A DNA stretch of 64,000 bases from Parahoeflea alexandrii (GCF_027214025.1 NZ_JAPWHB010000002.1:841657-905656), one strand, 5' to 3'; shown: positions 37,581 through 47,345, counted from the first letter of the stretch. Notes: generated from the sequence alone by a model not told the origin. A program made the numbers and translations.

Positions 37581-38897
37581 TCAGTTGGCGCAGGCTTCAG
37601 TCCGCTCCGGCCATGGCGCATTGCTGGCGACATATTCCTCGGCTGCCTTCTTCAACAGCGGCTTGACCATGTCGACGTCCGGAGAGAACCAGTCGCCGGA
37701 CTTCTGCCAGTCCTTGCCGTCCCACTCGACCACATAGACCTTGTGGTGACCGGAATGGTCTTCACAGGACAGTTTCATGGGAAGCGCGAAGCCTTCCATG
37801 CCCATTTCCTTGAGCCGCTCTTCGGTAATGTCGAGGTTCTCAAGGCCGACGCGCATGTCGGTGGCATCAATCACCGTCTTGCCCGCCAGTTCCTGGGCCC
37901 GGCGGATGCCCTCGACAATCAGCATCGAGTTGTAGACGCCGCGGTTATAGAGGTTGTCGGCAAATTTCGCCGGGTCCACCTGGCTCTTGCCGGCATCAAT
38001 GACGTACTTCTTGATGTCGGCGATGAACGGATAATCCGCACCGACGCCGTGGAAGTTGAGCGTACGGTAGCCCTTGGCGGCTTCGCCGCCGGCTGCCGCG
38101 TCATCGTTGCCGCCCGACCACCACACACCGTAGAACTTGTCCATCGGATAGCGGATCTTGGTGGCTTCCTTGACCGCGGTCGGGTTCATCGCACCCCAGC
38201 CCCACATCACCATGTAGTCCGGCTTGTCGCGGCGGATGTTGAGCCATTGCGATGCCTGGTTCTGCATTTCCTTGCCGGGAACCGGGTACTGCAGCAATTC
38301 GAAGCCCATGTCCTTGGACAGTTGTTCCAGGAGCGGGATCGCTTCGCGTCCGTAACCGGCGTCAAGGAAGATGTAGCCGATCTTCTTGCCCTTCATCGCC
38401 TCGGCGCCACCCTCACGGCGGGTAATATCGGTGATGATGGCCGACGCGCCATCCCAGTACGTGTCCGGCGGGTTGAACACCCAGGGGAACGTATTTCCTT
38501 CGGCGGCGGCCGAAAGGCCATATGCCATCGACAGAACCGGGATCTTGTCGACTGATGCCTTCGGGATCACCTGCAGCGTGATGCCGGTCGAATAGGGGCT
38601 GATGACCAGAGCACCATCGCCCTTGACCTGCTCGTAGCACTCCACGCCCTTCTGGGTGTCGTAGCCGGTTTCGCATTCCTCGATCCGGATTTTGACACCG
38701 TTGATGCCGCCATCGCGCTCGTTGAGCATGGTGAGATAGTCATGCATGCCGTTGGCGATCGGGATGCCCGAGCCGGCATAGGGGCCGGTCCGGTAGCTGA
38801 ACAGCGGTACAAACAGCTCGTCGGCGAAAGCCGGCAAAGCCGCACCCGCCAATGTGCCGGCCAGGATGGTTCCGGCAATCAGACGTTTCAGTCGCAT
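37581..38897 (-). CDS. Liv-type ABC transporter periplasmic substrate-binding protein
   Basis: 438 aa from the ATG at 38897 with GGGAGGA upstream. A signal peptide (MRLKRLIAGTILAGTLAG to ALPAFA) precedes a type 1 periplasmic-binding fold (LFVPLFSYRTGPYAGSGIP, ISPYSTGITLQVIPKASVD, KIGYIFLDAGYGREAIPLLE). Longer than true LivK (about 370 aa). Companion genes include an acyl-CoA ligase, so the ligand may be a fatty or aromatic acid rather than an amino acid (inference). Several Cys are present, unusual for the family. Confidence 0.86.
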   Translation of the reverse strand: MRLKRLIAGTILAGTLAGAALPAFADELFVPLFSYRTGPYAGSGIPIANGMHDYLTMLNERDGGINGVKIRIEECETGYDTQKGVECYEQVKGDGALVISPYSTGITLQVIPKASVDKIPVLSMAYGLSAAAEGNTFPWVFNPPDTYWDGASAIITDITRREGGAEAMKGKKIGYIFLDAGYGREAIPLLEQLSKDMGFELLQYPVPGKEMQNQASQWLNIRRDKPDYMVMWGWGAMNPTAVKEATKIRYPMDKFYGVWWSGGNDDAAAGGEAAKGYRTLNFHGVGADYPFIADIKKYVIDAGKSQVDPAKFADNLYNRGVYNSMLIVEGIRRAQELAGKTVIDATDMRVGLENLDITEERLKEMGMEGFALPMKLSCEDHSGHHKVYVVEWDGKDWQKSGDWFSPDVDMVKPLLKKAAEEYVASNAPWPERTEACAN

Positions 38898-39049
38898 TGT
38901 ATTCCTCCCATTAGGCGCGAAAACCGCACCAGTCCGGGGACCCTGTTCCTCCCGACATAACGGTCCGGACGGGTCCCATGCCCGGACAATGTCGCTTATG
39001 GAACCTCCCCGGAGCACCTCCTCAGGAACCCCGGAAAGCACCAAGTTGG

Positions 39050-40129
39050 TCAGCCGTATGGAAACGGCCAGACCCGCAATTTCTCCTTGCCGAGCGACCA
39101 GAGCCTTGCCAGCCCGTGCGGTTCGACAATGAGAAAGAAGATGATCAGTGCGCCCACCACCATGGTCGCAATGTGAAACACGGTCTCGGCGCCGATATCG
39201 ATGCCCATCGCCGGCAGCACCGCGCGCAACATGATCGGCAGCCCCCAGATAAAGGCCGCACCGAAATAGGAGCCGACCAGGCTGCCCAGTCCGCCCAGGA
39301 TCACCATGAACAGGATCTGGAACGACAGCGTGATTGAAAACGCCGAAGGTTCGGCAGCCCCGAGATAGAAAAAGATGAACATCGCTCCGGCGACACCGCA
39401 CAGGTAGGACGAAACGGCGAATGCCGAGAGCTTGGCCGTCAGCGGCCGCACACCCATCAGCTCGGCCGCGATGTCCATGTCGCGGATCATCATCCACTGC
39501 CGGCCGATGCGGCCGCGCACGATGTTCTTCACCGCCAGCGTCACCACCACGACGATGCCGAGCACCGCGAAATACTGCGTCATCGCCGACGCCGACGGCC
39601 CGGTCAGGATGATGTCGCCGAACCCGCGCCGTTCCGGCACCTCGATCGCGCCGGAGGAATTGTAGTTGTAAAGCCACGGAATGCGGATGAAGCACCACTC
39701 GAGGAAGAACTGCGCGGCAAGCGTCGTCACCGCCAGGTAGAGCCCCTTGATCCTGAGCGATGGCAATCCGAAGATCACGCCGATACCAGCCGAGAAAATT
39801 CCCGATAGCAGCACAAGGATGATAATGTTCACATCCGGAAAGATCGTTGTCAGCTTGTAGCAGCTGTAAGCGCCGACGCCCATGAACGCGCCGGTCCCGA
39901 GTGACAGCTGCCCTGCATAACCGGTCAGGATGTTCAGCCCGATCGCCGCCAGCGCCAGGATCAGGAACGGCGTCATGATCGCGTTGAGAAAGAAGTCGCT
40001 CGCCACGAACGGAATCGCCAGCGCGATCAGCCCGATGATGGCGATCCCGATCCGGTCTTCGCGGATCGGAAAGATCGACTGGTCGGAAATGTAACTGGTC
40101 TTGTACTGGCCAGATTCGCGGTACAGCAT
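39050..40129 (-). CDS. livM: Branched-chain-type ABC transporter permease (LivM-like)
   Basis: 359 aa with about 9-10 membrane helices; LivM signature LNILTGYAGQLSLGTGAFMGVGAY, GLPSLRIKGLYLAVTTLAAQF, and ILGGLGSLVGSYFGAAFIWGLP. Its ATG overlaps the stop of the VOC gene by one base (TAATG), so it is translationally coupled. A 152-bp gap with its own ribosome binding site separates it from the binding-protein gene downstream. Confidence 0.9.
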   Translation of the reverse strand: MLYRESGQYKTSYISDQSIFPIREDRIGIAIIGLIALAIPFVASDFFLNAIMTPFLILALAAIGLNILTGYAGQLSLGTGAFMGVGAYSCYKLTTIFPDVNIIILVLLSGIFSAGIGVIFGLPSLRIKGLYLAVTTLAAQFFLEWCFIRIPWLYNYNSSGAIEVPERRGFGDIILTGPSASAMTQYFAVLGIVVVVTLAVKNIVRGRIGRQWMMIRDMDIAAELMGVRPLTAKLSAFAVSSYLCGVAGAMFIFFYLGAAEPSAFSITLSFQILFMVILGGLGSLVGSYFGAAFIWGLPIMLRAVLPAMGIDIGAETVFHIATMVVGALIIFFLIVEPHGLARLWSLGKEKLRVWPFPYG

Positions 40130-40503
40130 TACTCGTCTCCCCAGACATTCCCGCTCGATGGCAGTATGTGCGAATGCGGACCGGTCAGGCGGAATCGGTG
40201 TCCGGTCGGCGCCTCCATGATCACTGAATGATCCACCACGCTGATCTTGCGACCACCGAGTTGCTCGATGCGATGGATCTCGGCGGCAAGGTCGTCGGTC
40301 TCGATATCGAAGTGGATGCGGGCTTCGTCGCTCACCGCTTCGATGATCAGGGATACTCCCTTGTCGGCCGCCATGATCGTGGCGCGCTTGCCGTCATCGA
40401 TATGCGAGGGCTGGCCCAGCAGTTGCGACCAGAAACTGGCTGCGTGTTCGATATGGTCGGTGTGGCAATCGATGACGATGGCTGAAAGTCTGCTCTTATG
40501 CAT
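40129..40503 (-). CDS. VOC (glyoxalase/bleomycin resistance) family protein embedded in the transporter operon
   Basis: 124 aa, single VOC fold with two beta-alpha-beta repeats: SAIVIDCHTDHIEHAASFWSQLLGQ and ARIHFDIETDDLAAEIHRIEQLGG, ending in VIMEAPTGHRFRL. Candidate metal ligands are His and Glu in these strands. It sits 3 bp after livH and overlaps livM, so it is a genuine operon member. The role is unknown; it could act on or bind the imported compound. Confidence 0.82.
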   Translation of the reverse strand: MHKSRLSAIVIDCHTDHIEHAASFWSQLLGQPSHIDDGKRATIMAADKGVSLIIEAVSDEARIHFDIETDDLAAEIHRIEQLGGRKISVVDHSVIMEAPTGHRFRLTGPHSHILPSSGNVWGDE

Positions 40504-40506
40504 CGC

Positions 40507-41466
40507 TTACACCCTTTCGATAATGCGTTCGCCGAACAGGCCCTGCGGCCGGAACAACAGGAAGATCAGTGCGATCATGTAGGCGAGCCAGCTTTCGATA
40601 CCGCCGCCCACCAGTGGACCCCAGTAAATCTCGCCGATTTTCTCGCCAATGCCAATGATCAGCCCGCCGACGATCGCTCCGGGGATCGAGGTGAAGCCGC
40701 CCAGGATCAGCACCGGCAGTGCCTTCAGCGCGATGATCTCGAGCGCGAACGACACGTCGGAACGCGCGCCCCACATGATACCCGTCGTCAGCGCCACGAT
40801 GCCGGCAGCAAACCAGACGATGGCCCATATCTGGTTGAGCGAAATCCCTACCGACAGCGCCGCCTGATGGTCGTCGGCAACCGCCCTGAGCGCCCGCCCG
40901 ATCCGGGTCTTGTTGAAGAACACCGCAAGACAGCCGACCATGATGAGCGCGATCACCGCCGCGGCGATGTCGATATGCTGCAGGATCAACAGCCCGCCAT
41001 CGCCGATCTCGAACGCGGTCGACCCGGTCGGCAGACCCAATTCGCTGGCAATCATCTGCTTGGGTTCGCCACCGAAAATGAACTCGCCAAAGCCGATCAG
41101 GAAGTAGGTCAGGCCGATGGTCGACATCAGCAGGATGATGTCGGGCTGGTTGACCAGCGGCCGCATCACGAAGCGTTCCACGGCAAGTGCCAGAAGCCCC
41201 ATCACGCCGATGGTCAGGATCAGCGCCAGGTAGGCCGGAACGCCCTTTTCGTGAAGGCCGACAAGCGTCAGCCCGGCAAACACCACCATGATGCCCTGCG
41301 CGAAGTTGAACACGCCCGAGGCCTTGAAGATCAGCACGAAGCCCAGCGCGATCAGCGCATAGAGAACGCCGGCGACAAACCCTTCCCACAGCACCTGCAG
41401 GAAGAAATCCGGCAGGTCGATCATCTGGACAAACGGATCGACAAGAATTGAATACAAGATGTCCAT
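40507..41466 (-). CDS. livH: Branched-chain-type ABC transporter permease (LivH-like)
   Basis: 319 aa, about 8-9 helices; LivH signature GFVAGVLYALIALGFVLIFKASGVFNFAQG, RALRAVADDHQAALSVGI and ALPVLILGGFTSIPGAIVGGL. Its start overlaps the livG stop (TGATG). Confidence 0.9.
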   Translation of the reverse strand: MDILYSILVDPFVQMIDLPDFFLQVLWEGFVAGVLYALIALGFVLIFKASGVFNFAQGIMVVFAGLTLVGLHEKGVPAYLALILTIGVMGLLALAVERFVMRPLVNQPDIILLMSTIGLTYFLIGFGEFIFGGEPKQMIASELGLPTGSTAFEIGDGGLLILQHIDIAAAVIALIMVGCLAVFFNKTRIGRALRAVADDHQAALSVGISLNQIWAIVWFAAGIVALTTGIMWGARSDVSFALEIIALKALPVLILGGFTSIPGAIVGGLIIGIGEKIGEIYWGPLVGGGIESWLAYMIALIFLLFRPQGLFGERIIERV

Positions 41467-42290
41467 CAGTGCGACACTCCCAGATAGGCGTCGATGACGT
41501 CCTGGTTGTTCTTCACTTCCTCCGGAGGACCGTCGCCGATCTTGCGCCCGTAATCGAGCACCACCACCCGGTCGGAAATATCCATCACCACGCCCATGTC
41601 ATGCTCGATCAGCGCAATGGTCGTGCCCATCTGGCTGTTCACATCCAGGATGAACCGGCTCATGTCCTCTTTTTCCTCGAGGTTCATGCCGGCCATCGGC
41701 TCGTCGAGCAGCAACAGGTCCGGCTCCATCGCCAGCGCCCGGCCGAGTTCCACCCGCTTCTGCAGCCCGTAGGGCAGCTTGCCCACCGGCGTCTTGCGGA
41801 TGTGCTGGATCTCGAGAAAGTCGATGATCTCCTCGACCTTGAGCCGGTGCTCGATCTCCTCGTTGCGCGCCGGCCCGACATTGAGCACCTGCCAGAAGAA
41901 GTTCTTGTGCATCTTCAGCGTCCGTCCCGACATGATGTTGTCGAGCGTCGACATGCCCTTGAACAAGGCCACGTTCTGGAAGGTCCGGGCGATGCCCGAG
42001 GCGGCCGCTTCATAAGGCTGCATGCGCGAGCGGGCCTGGCCGCGAAAGGTGATGACGCCTTCCTGCGGATGATAAAAGCCGTTGATCACATTGAGCATCG
42101 AGGTCTTGCCGGCGCCGTTCGGGCCGATGATGGCGCGGATTTCGCCCTTGCGGATGTCGAAGGATATGTCGGAAATCGCCTTCACGCCGCCAAACGACAG
42201 CGACACGTTCTCGACCTTCAGCATCACGTCGCCGGGGTTCAGCCCGTCATCCTCGGCATGCAACTCGACATGTTGGATCCGTGCATTCAT
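41466..42290 (-). CDS. livG: Branched-chain-type ABC transporter ATP-binding protein (LivG-like)
   Basis: 274 aa. Walker A IIGPNGAGKTSMLNVI, signature LPYGLQKRVELGRAL, Walker B LLLLDEPMAGMNLEE and switch IALIEHDMGVVM. Q-loop in IARTFQNVALF. Its start overlaps the acyl-CoA ligase stop (ATGA); all genes from the ligase to livM are chained by overlaps, so they form one operon. Confidence 0.9.
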   Translation of the reverse strand: MNARIQHVELHAEDDGLNPGDVMLKVENVSLSFGGVKAISDISFDIRKGEIRAIIGPNGAGKTSMLNVINGFYHPQEGVITFRGQARSRMQPYEAAASGIARTFQNVALFKGMSTLDNIMSGRTLKMHKNFFWQVLNVGPARNEEIEHRLKVEEIIDFLEIQHIRKTPVGKLPYGLQKRVELGRALAMEPDLLLLDEPMAGMNLEEKEDMSRFILDVNSQMGTTIALIEHDMGVVMDISDRVVVLDYGRKIGDGPPEEVKNNQDVIDAYLGVSH

Positions 42291-44272
42291 TCGGCTGCCT
42301 CCGGCATTGCGTTCGACACCGGCAGTACTTCCGCATCCGCCACCTTCACCGTGGCCCGGATCACGCCCTTGCGGCCATCCTCGAATGTCATTTCAGTTTC
42401 GATGTATTGATCCGCCGAACCGTTGTAGAGCGCCTCGATCAGCGGACCGTAGCGTTCCGCCAGGAAGCTGCGCCGCACCTTCTGCGTCCGCGTCAGTTCG
42501 CCGTCGTCGGCGTCAAGCTCCTTGTGCAGCACCAGGAAGCGCCTGATCTGCGCGCCGGCCATCATCGGCTCGGCGGCCAGATCGCGGTTCACCTTGTTGA
42601 TGTGGCCGGTCATCATCTCGTAGACCTGCGGCAGGCCTGCCAGTTCCTGGTAGGAGCCGTAGGAGATATTGTTGCGTTCGGCCCAGTTGCCGACCGCGGT
42701 CAGGTCGATGTTGAGGAATACCGCGACAAAATCCCTGCCGTCGCCGAAGGCCACGGCCTCCTTGATATTGGGGAAGAACTTGAGCTTGTTCTCGATGTAT
42801 TTCGGCGCAAACAGCGCCCCGGTCGTCAGCTTGCCGACATCCTTGGCCCGGTCGATGATCTTGAGGTGACCCTGGGCATCGAAGATGCCTGCGTCACCGG
42901 TCATCACCCAACCGTCCGGCGTCAGCGTTTCCCTGGTCTTTTCCTCGTCGCCGTAATAGCCGGCAAACATGCCGGGGGACTTGAACTGGACTTCGCCATT
43001 CTCGGCAATCCGGATCTCGACGTCCGGCGCCGCCGGCCCCACCGTGTCCGGACGGACCTCGCCATCCTTCTGCGCGGTGACATACAGGAACGCCTCGGTC
43101 TGCCCGTAAAGCTGCTTGAGGTTGATCCCCAGCGAGCGGAAGAACGAGAACAGGTCCGGCCCGATCGCCTCGCCCGCGGTATAGGCGGTGCGGATCCGGG
43201 TGAAGCCGAGCACGTTGCGCAAGGGGCCATAGATCAGCTTGTCGCCGATCCAGTAGGAAATCCGCCCGGTAAGCGGCACCGGCCGGCCTTCGAGGATCTT
43301 CTCGCCATATTTCTTGGCGACCTCGAGATAGTGGTCGAACAGCCATTTCTTCAGCCGGCTGGCATCCTCCATCCGGATCATAACGCTGGTCAGCAGGCCT
43401 TCAAACACCCGCGGCGGCGCGAAATAGAAGGTCGGCCCGATCTCGCGCAGGTTCTGCGCCACGGTTTCCGGGCTTTCCGGGCAGCTCATGCACAGCCCGA
43501 CCACGTAGCCCTGGGCATAATTGAGGTAGTGATCGCCGACCCACGCCAGCGGCAGGTAGGCCAGCACCTCGTCATGCTCGCTCATGTGATCGAACTTGGC
43601 CGTATCTTCCGCGGCCTTGACCGAAGCCATCGCCGTCAGCATGACGCCTTTCGAACGGCCGGTGGTGCCGGAGGTGTAGAGGATCGCCGAAATCTCGCTG
43701 CCGTCGGATGCCCAGATGCCGGCTTCCCACTCCGAAATCGCCGACGGATTGGCAGCCGCCAGCTTGCGGCCCTTCTCCTGCACATCGGCAAAATCGTGCA
43801 GATGCATACGCTCGTAGTCGCGCAAGCCGCGCGGCTCGTCAAAAATGATGTCGGTCAGCTGGGGAATGTCGGACGCCACGGACTGGATCTTGTCGACCTG
43901 CTCCTGGTCCTGGACGACGGCGAACCGCACGCCTGCATGATGCAGCACATAGGCCATTTCTTCGGCAACGGAGTCTGCATAGACGGGCACCGGAATGGCC
44001 TTGAGCGACTGGGCCGCACAAAACGCCCAGTAAAGCCGCGGCCGGTTGGAGCCGACAATCGCGATGCGTTCGCCCTCAGTCAGGCCCATGGCCTTGAGCC
44101 CGAGCGCGAAGTCGCGAATCTCGTCACGCTGCTCGGACCAGGTCCAGGTCTGCCAGATGCCGTAATCCTTGATCCGCATCGCAGGCCGCACTGAAAAACG
44201 CTTGGCGTTCAGCAGCAGATACTGCGGAAACGTAACCGGCTTGCCGCCGGCGGTCACGCCTGTGGCTTCCAT
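42287..44272 (-). CDS. AMP-dependent long-chain-type acyl-CoA ligase
   Basis: 661 aa from the ATG at 44272 with a GGAGGA site. AMP-binding motifs: SAILYTSGTTGRSKGVML (P-loop), TAYTAGEAIGPD, LYGQTEAF and WVMTGDAGIFDAQGHLKIIDRAKD; the length fits long-chain acyl-CoA synthetases (about 600-660). It activates a carboxylic acid with ATP and CoA. As first gene of a Liv-type transporter operon it probably traps the imported acid as its CoA ester. A palindrome shared with the tetR-ivd promoter lies about 175 bp upstream, linking it to the leucine/fatty-acid regulon. Confidence 0.88.
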   Translation of the reverse strand: MEATGVTAGGKPVTFPQYLLLNAKRFSVRPAMRIKDYGIWQTWTWSEQRDEIRDFALGLKAMGLTEGERIAIVGSNRPRLYWAFCAAQSLKAIPVPVYADSVAEEMAYVLHHAGVRFAVVQDQEQVDKIQSVASDIPQLTDIIFDEPRGLRDYERMHLHDFADVQEKGRKLAAANPSAISEWEAGIWASDGSEISAILYTSGTTGRSKGVMLTAMASVKAAEDTAKFDHMSEHDEVLAYLPLAWVGDHYLNYAQGYVVGLCMSCPESPETVAQNLREIGPTFYFAPPRVFEGLLTSVMIRMEDASRLKKWLFDHYLEVAKKYGEKILEGRPVPLTGRISYWIGDKLIYGPLRNVLGFTRIRTAYTAGEAIGPDLFSFFRSLGINLKQLYGQTEAFLYVTAQKDGEVRPDTVGPAAPDVEIRIAENGEVQFKSPGMFAGYYGDEEKTRETLTPDGWVMTGDAGIFDAQGHLKIIDRAKDVGKLTTGALFAPKYIENKLKFFPNIKEAVAFGDGRDFVAVFLNIDLTAVGNWAERNNISYGSYQELAGLPQVYEMMTGHINKVNRDLAAEPMMAGAQIRRFLVLHKELDADDGELTRTQKVRRSFLAERYGPLIEALYNGSADQYIETEMTFEDGRKGVIRATVKVADAEVLPVSNAMPEAAE

Positions 44273-44444
44273 TCCTCCACTCTCCTCCCTGTCCGGACGG
44301 CTTGTCGCCTTGTCCGGGCGCATGGCTCTCACCCCATGCAATTGGCCGTTCCCATTGGCCACCCTTCCACCGGACTGCGCCGGTGTCTATTGCTTGTCGG
44401 AACCGGCCTCTGTCCTCTCAGAAGCCGCTCCGAATGCGCCCATC

Positions 44445-44471
44445 AATTAAATGAACGCTCGTTTACCTTAT
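44445..44471. promoter_or_regulatory. Candidate TetR operator upstream of the acyl-CoA ligase-liv operon
   Basis: Core TAAATGAACGCTCGTTTA (44448-44465) differs from the tetR-ivd site only at two central bases. Located 173 bp upstream of the ligase ATG within a 239-bp gap, a typical distance for an operator overlapping a promoter with a long leader. Confidence 0.6.
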
Positions 44472-44511
44472 TCGCCTTTGCTGTTGTTGCAAGTACTACT
44501 TTCGCCGATAC

Positions 44512-45525
44512 TCACGCTTTTGCTCCGATCGATTCCAGCCTGTCGACAAGGGTGGTCACGCCGAAACGGATCGGATCGGTGGCCGGAACCCCGTATTCGG
44601 CCTCAAGCCCCGCCAGCAGCGCCCTTGCCTCTTCGTCGCCAAGCTTCTGCGTATTGACCGAAATCCCGGTGCACATGATGGCAGGGTTGGTCAGCCGCCC
44701 GCAGGCAATGGTCATGTCGATCACCTCGCGGATGCTCGGCAGGCTATGCTTGACGCCGCGCATGGTGGTCCGTGTCGGCTCGTGACAGACCACGAAGGCG
44801 TCGGCTTGTGCCCCGTGCAGCAGCCCCAGCGATACCCCGGCGAAGCTCGGGTGAAACAGCGATCCCTGCCCCTCGACCAGATCCCAGTGACCGGGCTCCG
44901 CCGCCGGCGCGATCCATTCGACAGCTCCGGAGATGAAATCGGCCGCCACCGCGTCGATCGCGGCTCCCCGGCCTGAAATGAACACCCCGGTCTGCCCGGT
45001 GGCGCGGAAATCCGCATCCATTCCGCGGGCGCGCATCTCGCGCTCCAGCGCCAGTGCGGTGTATTTCTTGCCGACCGAACAGTCTGTGCCGACCGTCAGG
45101 CAGCGCAGACCCGGACGCTTGGTTCCCTTGCCGGTGTCAAACCGCTGGTCCGAAAACCGCACGTCGTGCAGCTTGGCGCCGCTGCGCTCCGCCGCCTCCC
45201 TGATCTCGGGGATAGAGGCAAGCCGCGTATGCAGCCCTGTCGCAACATTCAGTCCGGCATCGAGTGCCGCGACAATCGAGGCGATCCAGTGCGCGGGCAG
45301 CACGCCGCCGGCATTGACCGCGCCGACCACCATGGTCTTCACACCTTTCGCCGCAGCTTCCTCAATGGAAAGGTCGGGAATCGCCGCATCCGCCTGGCAG
45401 CCTTCCAGGCGCAACTGCCCGATGCACCACTCGGGCCGCCAGTCAACGATTCCCAGGCCGGTCTTCGCGGCAAGCGAGTCCGGCACATCACCGAGAAAAA
45501 TCAGATAGGGTGGATCGATGACCAT
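44512..45525 (-). CDS. dgcN: DUF1611 family N-acetyltransferase (DgcN-like)
   Basis: 337 aa from the ATG at 45525 (a GTG one codon upstream is also possible). A Rossmann-like N-terminal half is followed by a P-loop NTPase-like domain with LTVGTDCSVGKKYTALALE and a GQTGVFISGRG strand. It matches the DUF1611 family, one branch of which, DgcN, acetylates D-glutamate in a catabolic pathway with the racemase DgcA. No dgcA gene neighbours it here, so the substrate is uncertain. Confidence 0.7.
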   Translation of the reverse strand: MVIDPPYLIFLGDVPDSLAAKTGLGIVDWRPEWCIGQLRLEGCQADAAIPDLSIEEAAAKGVKTMVVGAVNAGGVLPAHWIASIVAALDAGLNVATGLHTRLASIPEIREAAERSGAKLHDVRFSDQRFDTGKGTKRPGLRCLTVGTDCSVGKKYTALALEREMRARGMDADFRATGQTGVFISGRGAAIDAVAADFISGAVEWIAPAAEPGHWDLVEGQGSLFHPSFAGVSLGLLHGAQADAFVVCHEPTRTTMRGVKHSLPSIREVIDMTIACGRLTNPAIMCTGISVNTQKLGDEEARALLAGLEAEYGVPATDPIRFGVTTLVDRLESIGAKA

Positions 45526-45638
45526 CACATACTCCGGACGATTGGACTGGTTTCAGACCCCACTGTCCTGCGCCATGCTGTAACCGTCAAGATGGCAATT
45601 GCCGTCTTGACCTGTTTGCCGCACCTCCGTCCGCTAAC

Positions 45639-47345
45639 TTATGGGCGGGGCAGGATAAATGCGTCATAGCAGGGCGTCAGGGTGATCCGCTCGTGCCCGG
45701 TCAGGGCCGAGGCATAATGATCGAGAAGCACTTTCCTCGCGTGATGCACCGGACAGGTCGGCAACAGCACCAGGTCGGTCTCCGCCACTGCGGCGCGGGT
45801 CTTCTCGTCGAGCTCCGGGACCGCCCTGTTGGGATCGGCGCCGATGGAGACATTCGCGGTGCCCTTCCTTTTCAGGATGTATGGAAACGGATTGGCGAAA
45901 TCGAGGTTGAGAACCCGCTCGAACCGCCGCTTGTTTCTCAGCTCCAGCGACTTGATCGCCTTGGTCGCCGCCTGGATCTCCTGCAGCAGCAGATACTGGT
46001 AATCCGGATCCGAGAACAGCAGGAAGGATGGCAGAATACCCTCCTCGGCAATGTCCTCGAAGGTCTCGCGGCGGTCGATATAGATCTGCCGTATCCGCTC
46101 GGCGCGGGTCACGAACACATCCTTGGCCGAAACCCGCCCGAGCGGACCCAGATCGGGCGCATCGAGCTCGATGTAACCCGGAGCCACCGCGATCGCCCGC
46201 GCCGCCTTGTGCAGTACAGTGCTGACATTCGGCAGCACCGTAAAGCCGATCAGCACCACGATCACCGCCCTGTAGCGTCCGTAGTCCTTGCCCGGCCGCA
46301 TCAGCACCGCCAGCAAGGCCGGCCACGCCAGCAGGAAGGCCTGGCTGCCGGTGTTCTGCGTCTCGTAGAACAGGCCGCACAGCAACAGCAGCCCCACCCA
46401 GAACCAGTCCGCGTCGATCAGCCGGGCGAGTGCGTTTCCGCTTGCCCGCCCGCCTGCCCCGGGCTTGCCGGCAAGGGCTGCGACCAAGAGAACGACCGCC
46501 AGCAGGCCGCCCGCTCCGAGCACGTTGAAATGCAGCGAGCCCGCCGTCAGGAACCTCGGCAACAGCGCATCGGTGTTCTGCGAGGCCAGTATGATGATGT
46601 CCTGCACGTAAGGCACGACCAGCCCGGTCGTCAGTTCGGTGACACCGGTCACGCCGATACAGATAAGCGCCGTGGTGATCGCCGTCACCAGCGAGATCCG
46701 CCCGAGTACAAGGCCGAACAGCAGGATCGGTCCGGCCGCCAGGAAGGCCGTGATCTTGCAGAAAGCCAGCGCCAGGAGCAGCAGGCTCAACAGCACCGTC
46801 TGGATCACTTGCCCGCGCACGAACAGCACGGTGACCGCCACCAGATACATCAGGTGCGCGCCGTGGCGGTTATAGATCCCGAACGCGTCGGTGCCCGGAT
46901 AGGGATAGAAATCCACCACATTGTAGGGCAGCGCCGTAAACAGCATCCACGGCGCGAGCAGCCAGAAAGCCACCCGTCCGCCGCTGCGGCCCGCAACATC
47001 CCACAGGATCAGCGCCATCGCCGGCACTGTCACCGGCAGCCAGATCCACTGCGTCAGCAACACCGGCTGGGCCTGCGGGAACAGGAAGTTGGAGAACGCC
47101 GCCAGGAAATATTCGGCCGGGCCGACCGGCGCGAAGAAATCGATCGCCGGCCATTGCCCTTGCGCGATCCGGCCGATCGCGTCGTAATAGATCAGCACGT
47201 CCCAGTACATCGGCCCGATCGGCAGCACCAGCGGCAGCGTCTGCAGCACGATCAGCACCAGCGCAAACACGATCAGGACCGGATAGAGCCAGATCAGCGC
47301 ACCGCGGCCGCGGGTTTCGTCCCTGTCCGTCATATCCATGCTCAT
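45639..47345 (-). CDS. Multi-spanning membrane protein, possibly a GT39/ArnT-like glycosyltransferase
   Basis: 568 aa. The first half has 10-12 hydrophobic helices (from LIWLYPVLIVFALVLIVLQT). An acidic first loop, YWDVLIYYDAIGRIAQGQWP then AIDFFAPVGP, is reminiscent of membrane GT-C glycosyltransferases, whose catalytic Asp sits in the first external loop. Residues about 400-560 are a soluble domain (VFVTRAERIRQIYIDRRETF) with one Cys pair near the end. Substrate unknown. Clustered N-terminal Met codons (47345, 47339, 47333) leave the start slightly uncertain. Confidence 0.6.
   Translation of the reverse strand: MSMDMTDRDETRGRGALIWLYPVLIVFALVLIVLQTLPLVLPIGPMYWDVLIYYDAIGRIAQGQWPAIDFFAPVGPAEYFLAAFSNFLFPQAQPVLLTQWIWLPVTVPAMALILWDVAGRSGGRVAFWLLAPWMLFTALPYNVVDFYPYPGTDAFGIYNRHGAHLMYLVAVTVLFVRGQVIQTVLLSLLLLALAFCKITAFLAAGPILLFGLVLGRISLVTAITTALICIGVTGVTELTTGLVVPYVQDIIILASQNTDALLPRFLTAGSLHFNVLGAGGLLAVVLLVAALAGKPGAGGRASGNALARLIDADWFWVGLLLLCGLFYETQNTGSQAFLLAWPALLAVLMRPGKDYGRYRAVIVVLIGFTVLPNVSTVLHKAARAIAVAPGYIELDAPDLGPLGRVSAKDVFVTRAERIRQIYIDRRETFEDIAEEGILPSFLLFSDPDYQYLLLQEIQAATKAIKSLELRNKRRFERVLNLDFANPFPYILKRKGTANVSIGADPNRAVPELDEKTRAAVAETDLVLLPTCPVHHARKVLLDHYASALTGHERITLTPCYDAFILPRP

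Noticed and set aside
38898..40148. Apparent 855-codon fusion of the binding protein with an upstream region
   Set aside because: The upstream part is the wrong frame of livM. The binding protein has its own signal peptide and ribosome binding site at 38897.
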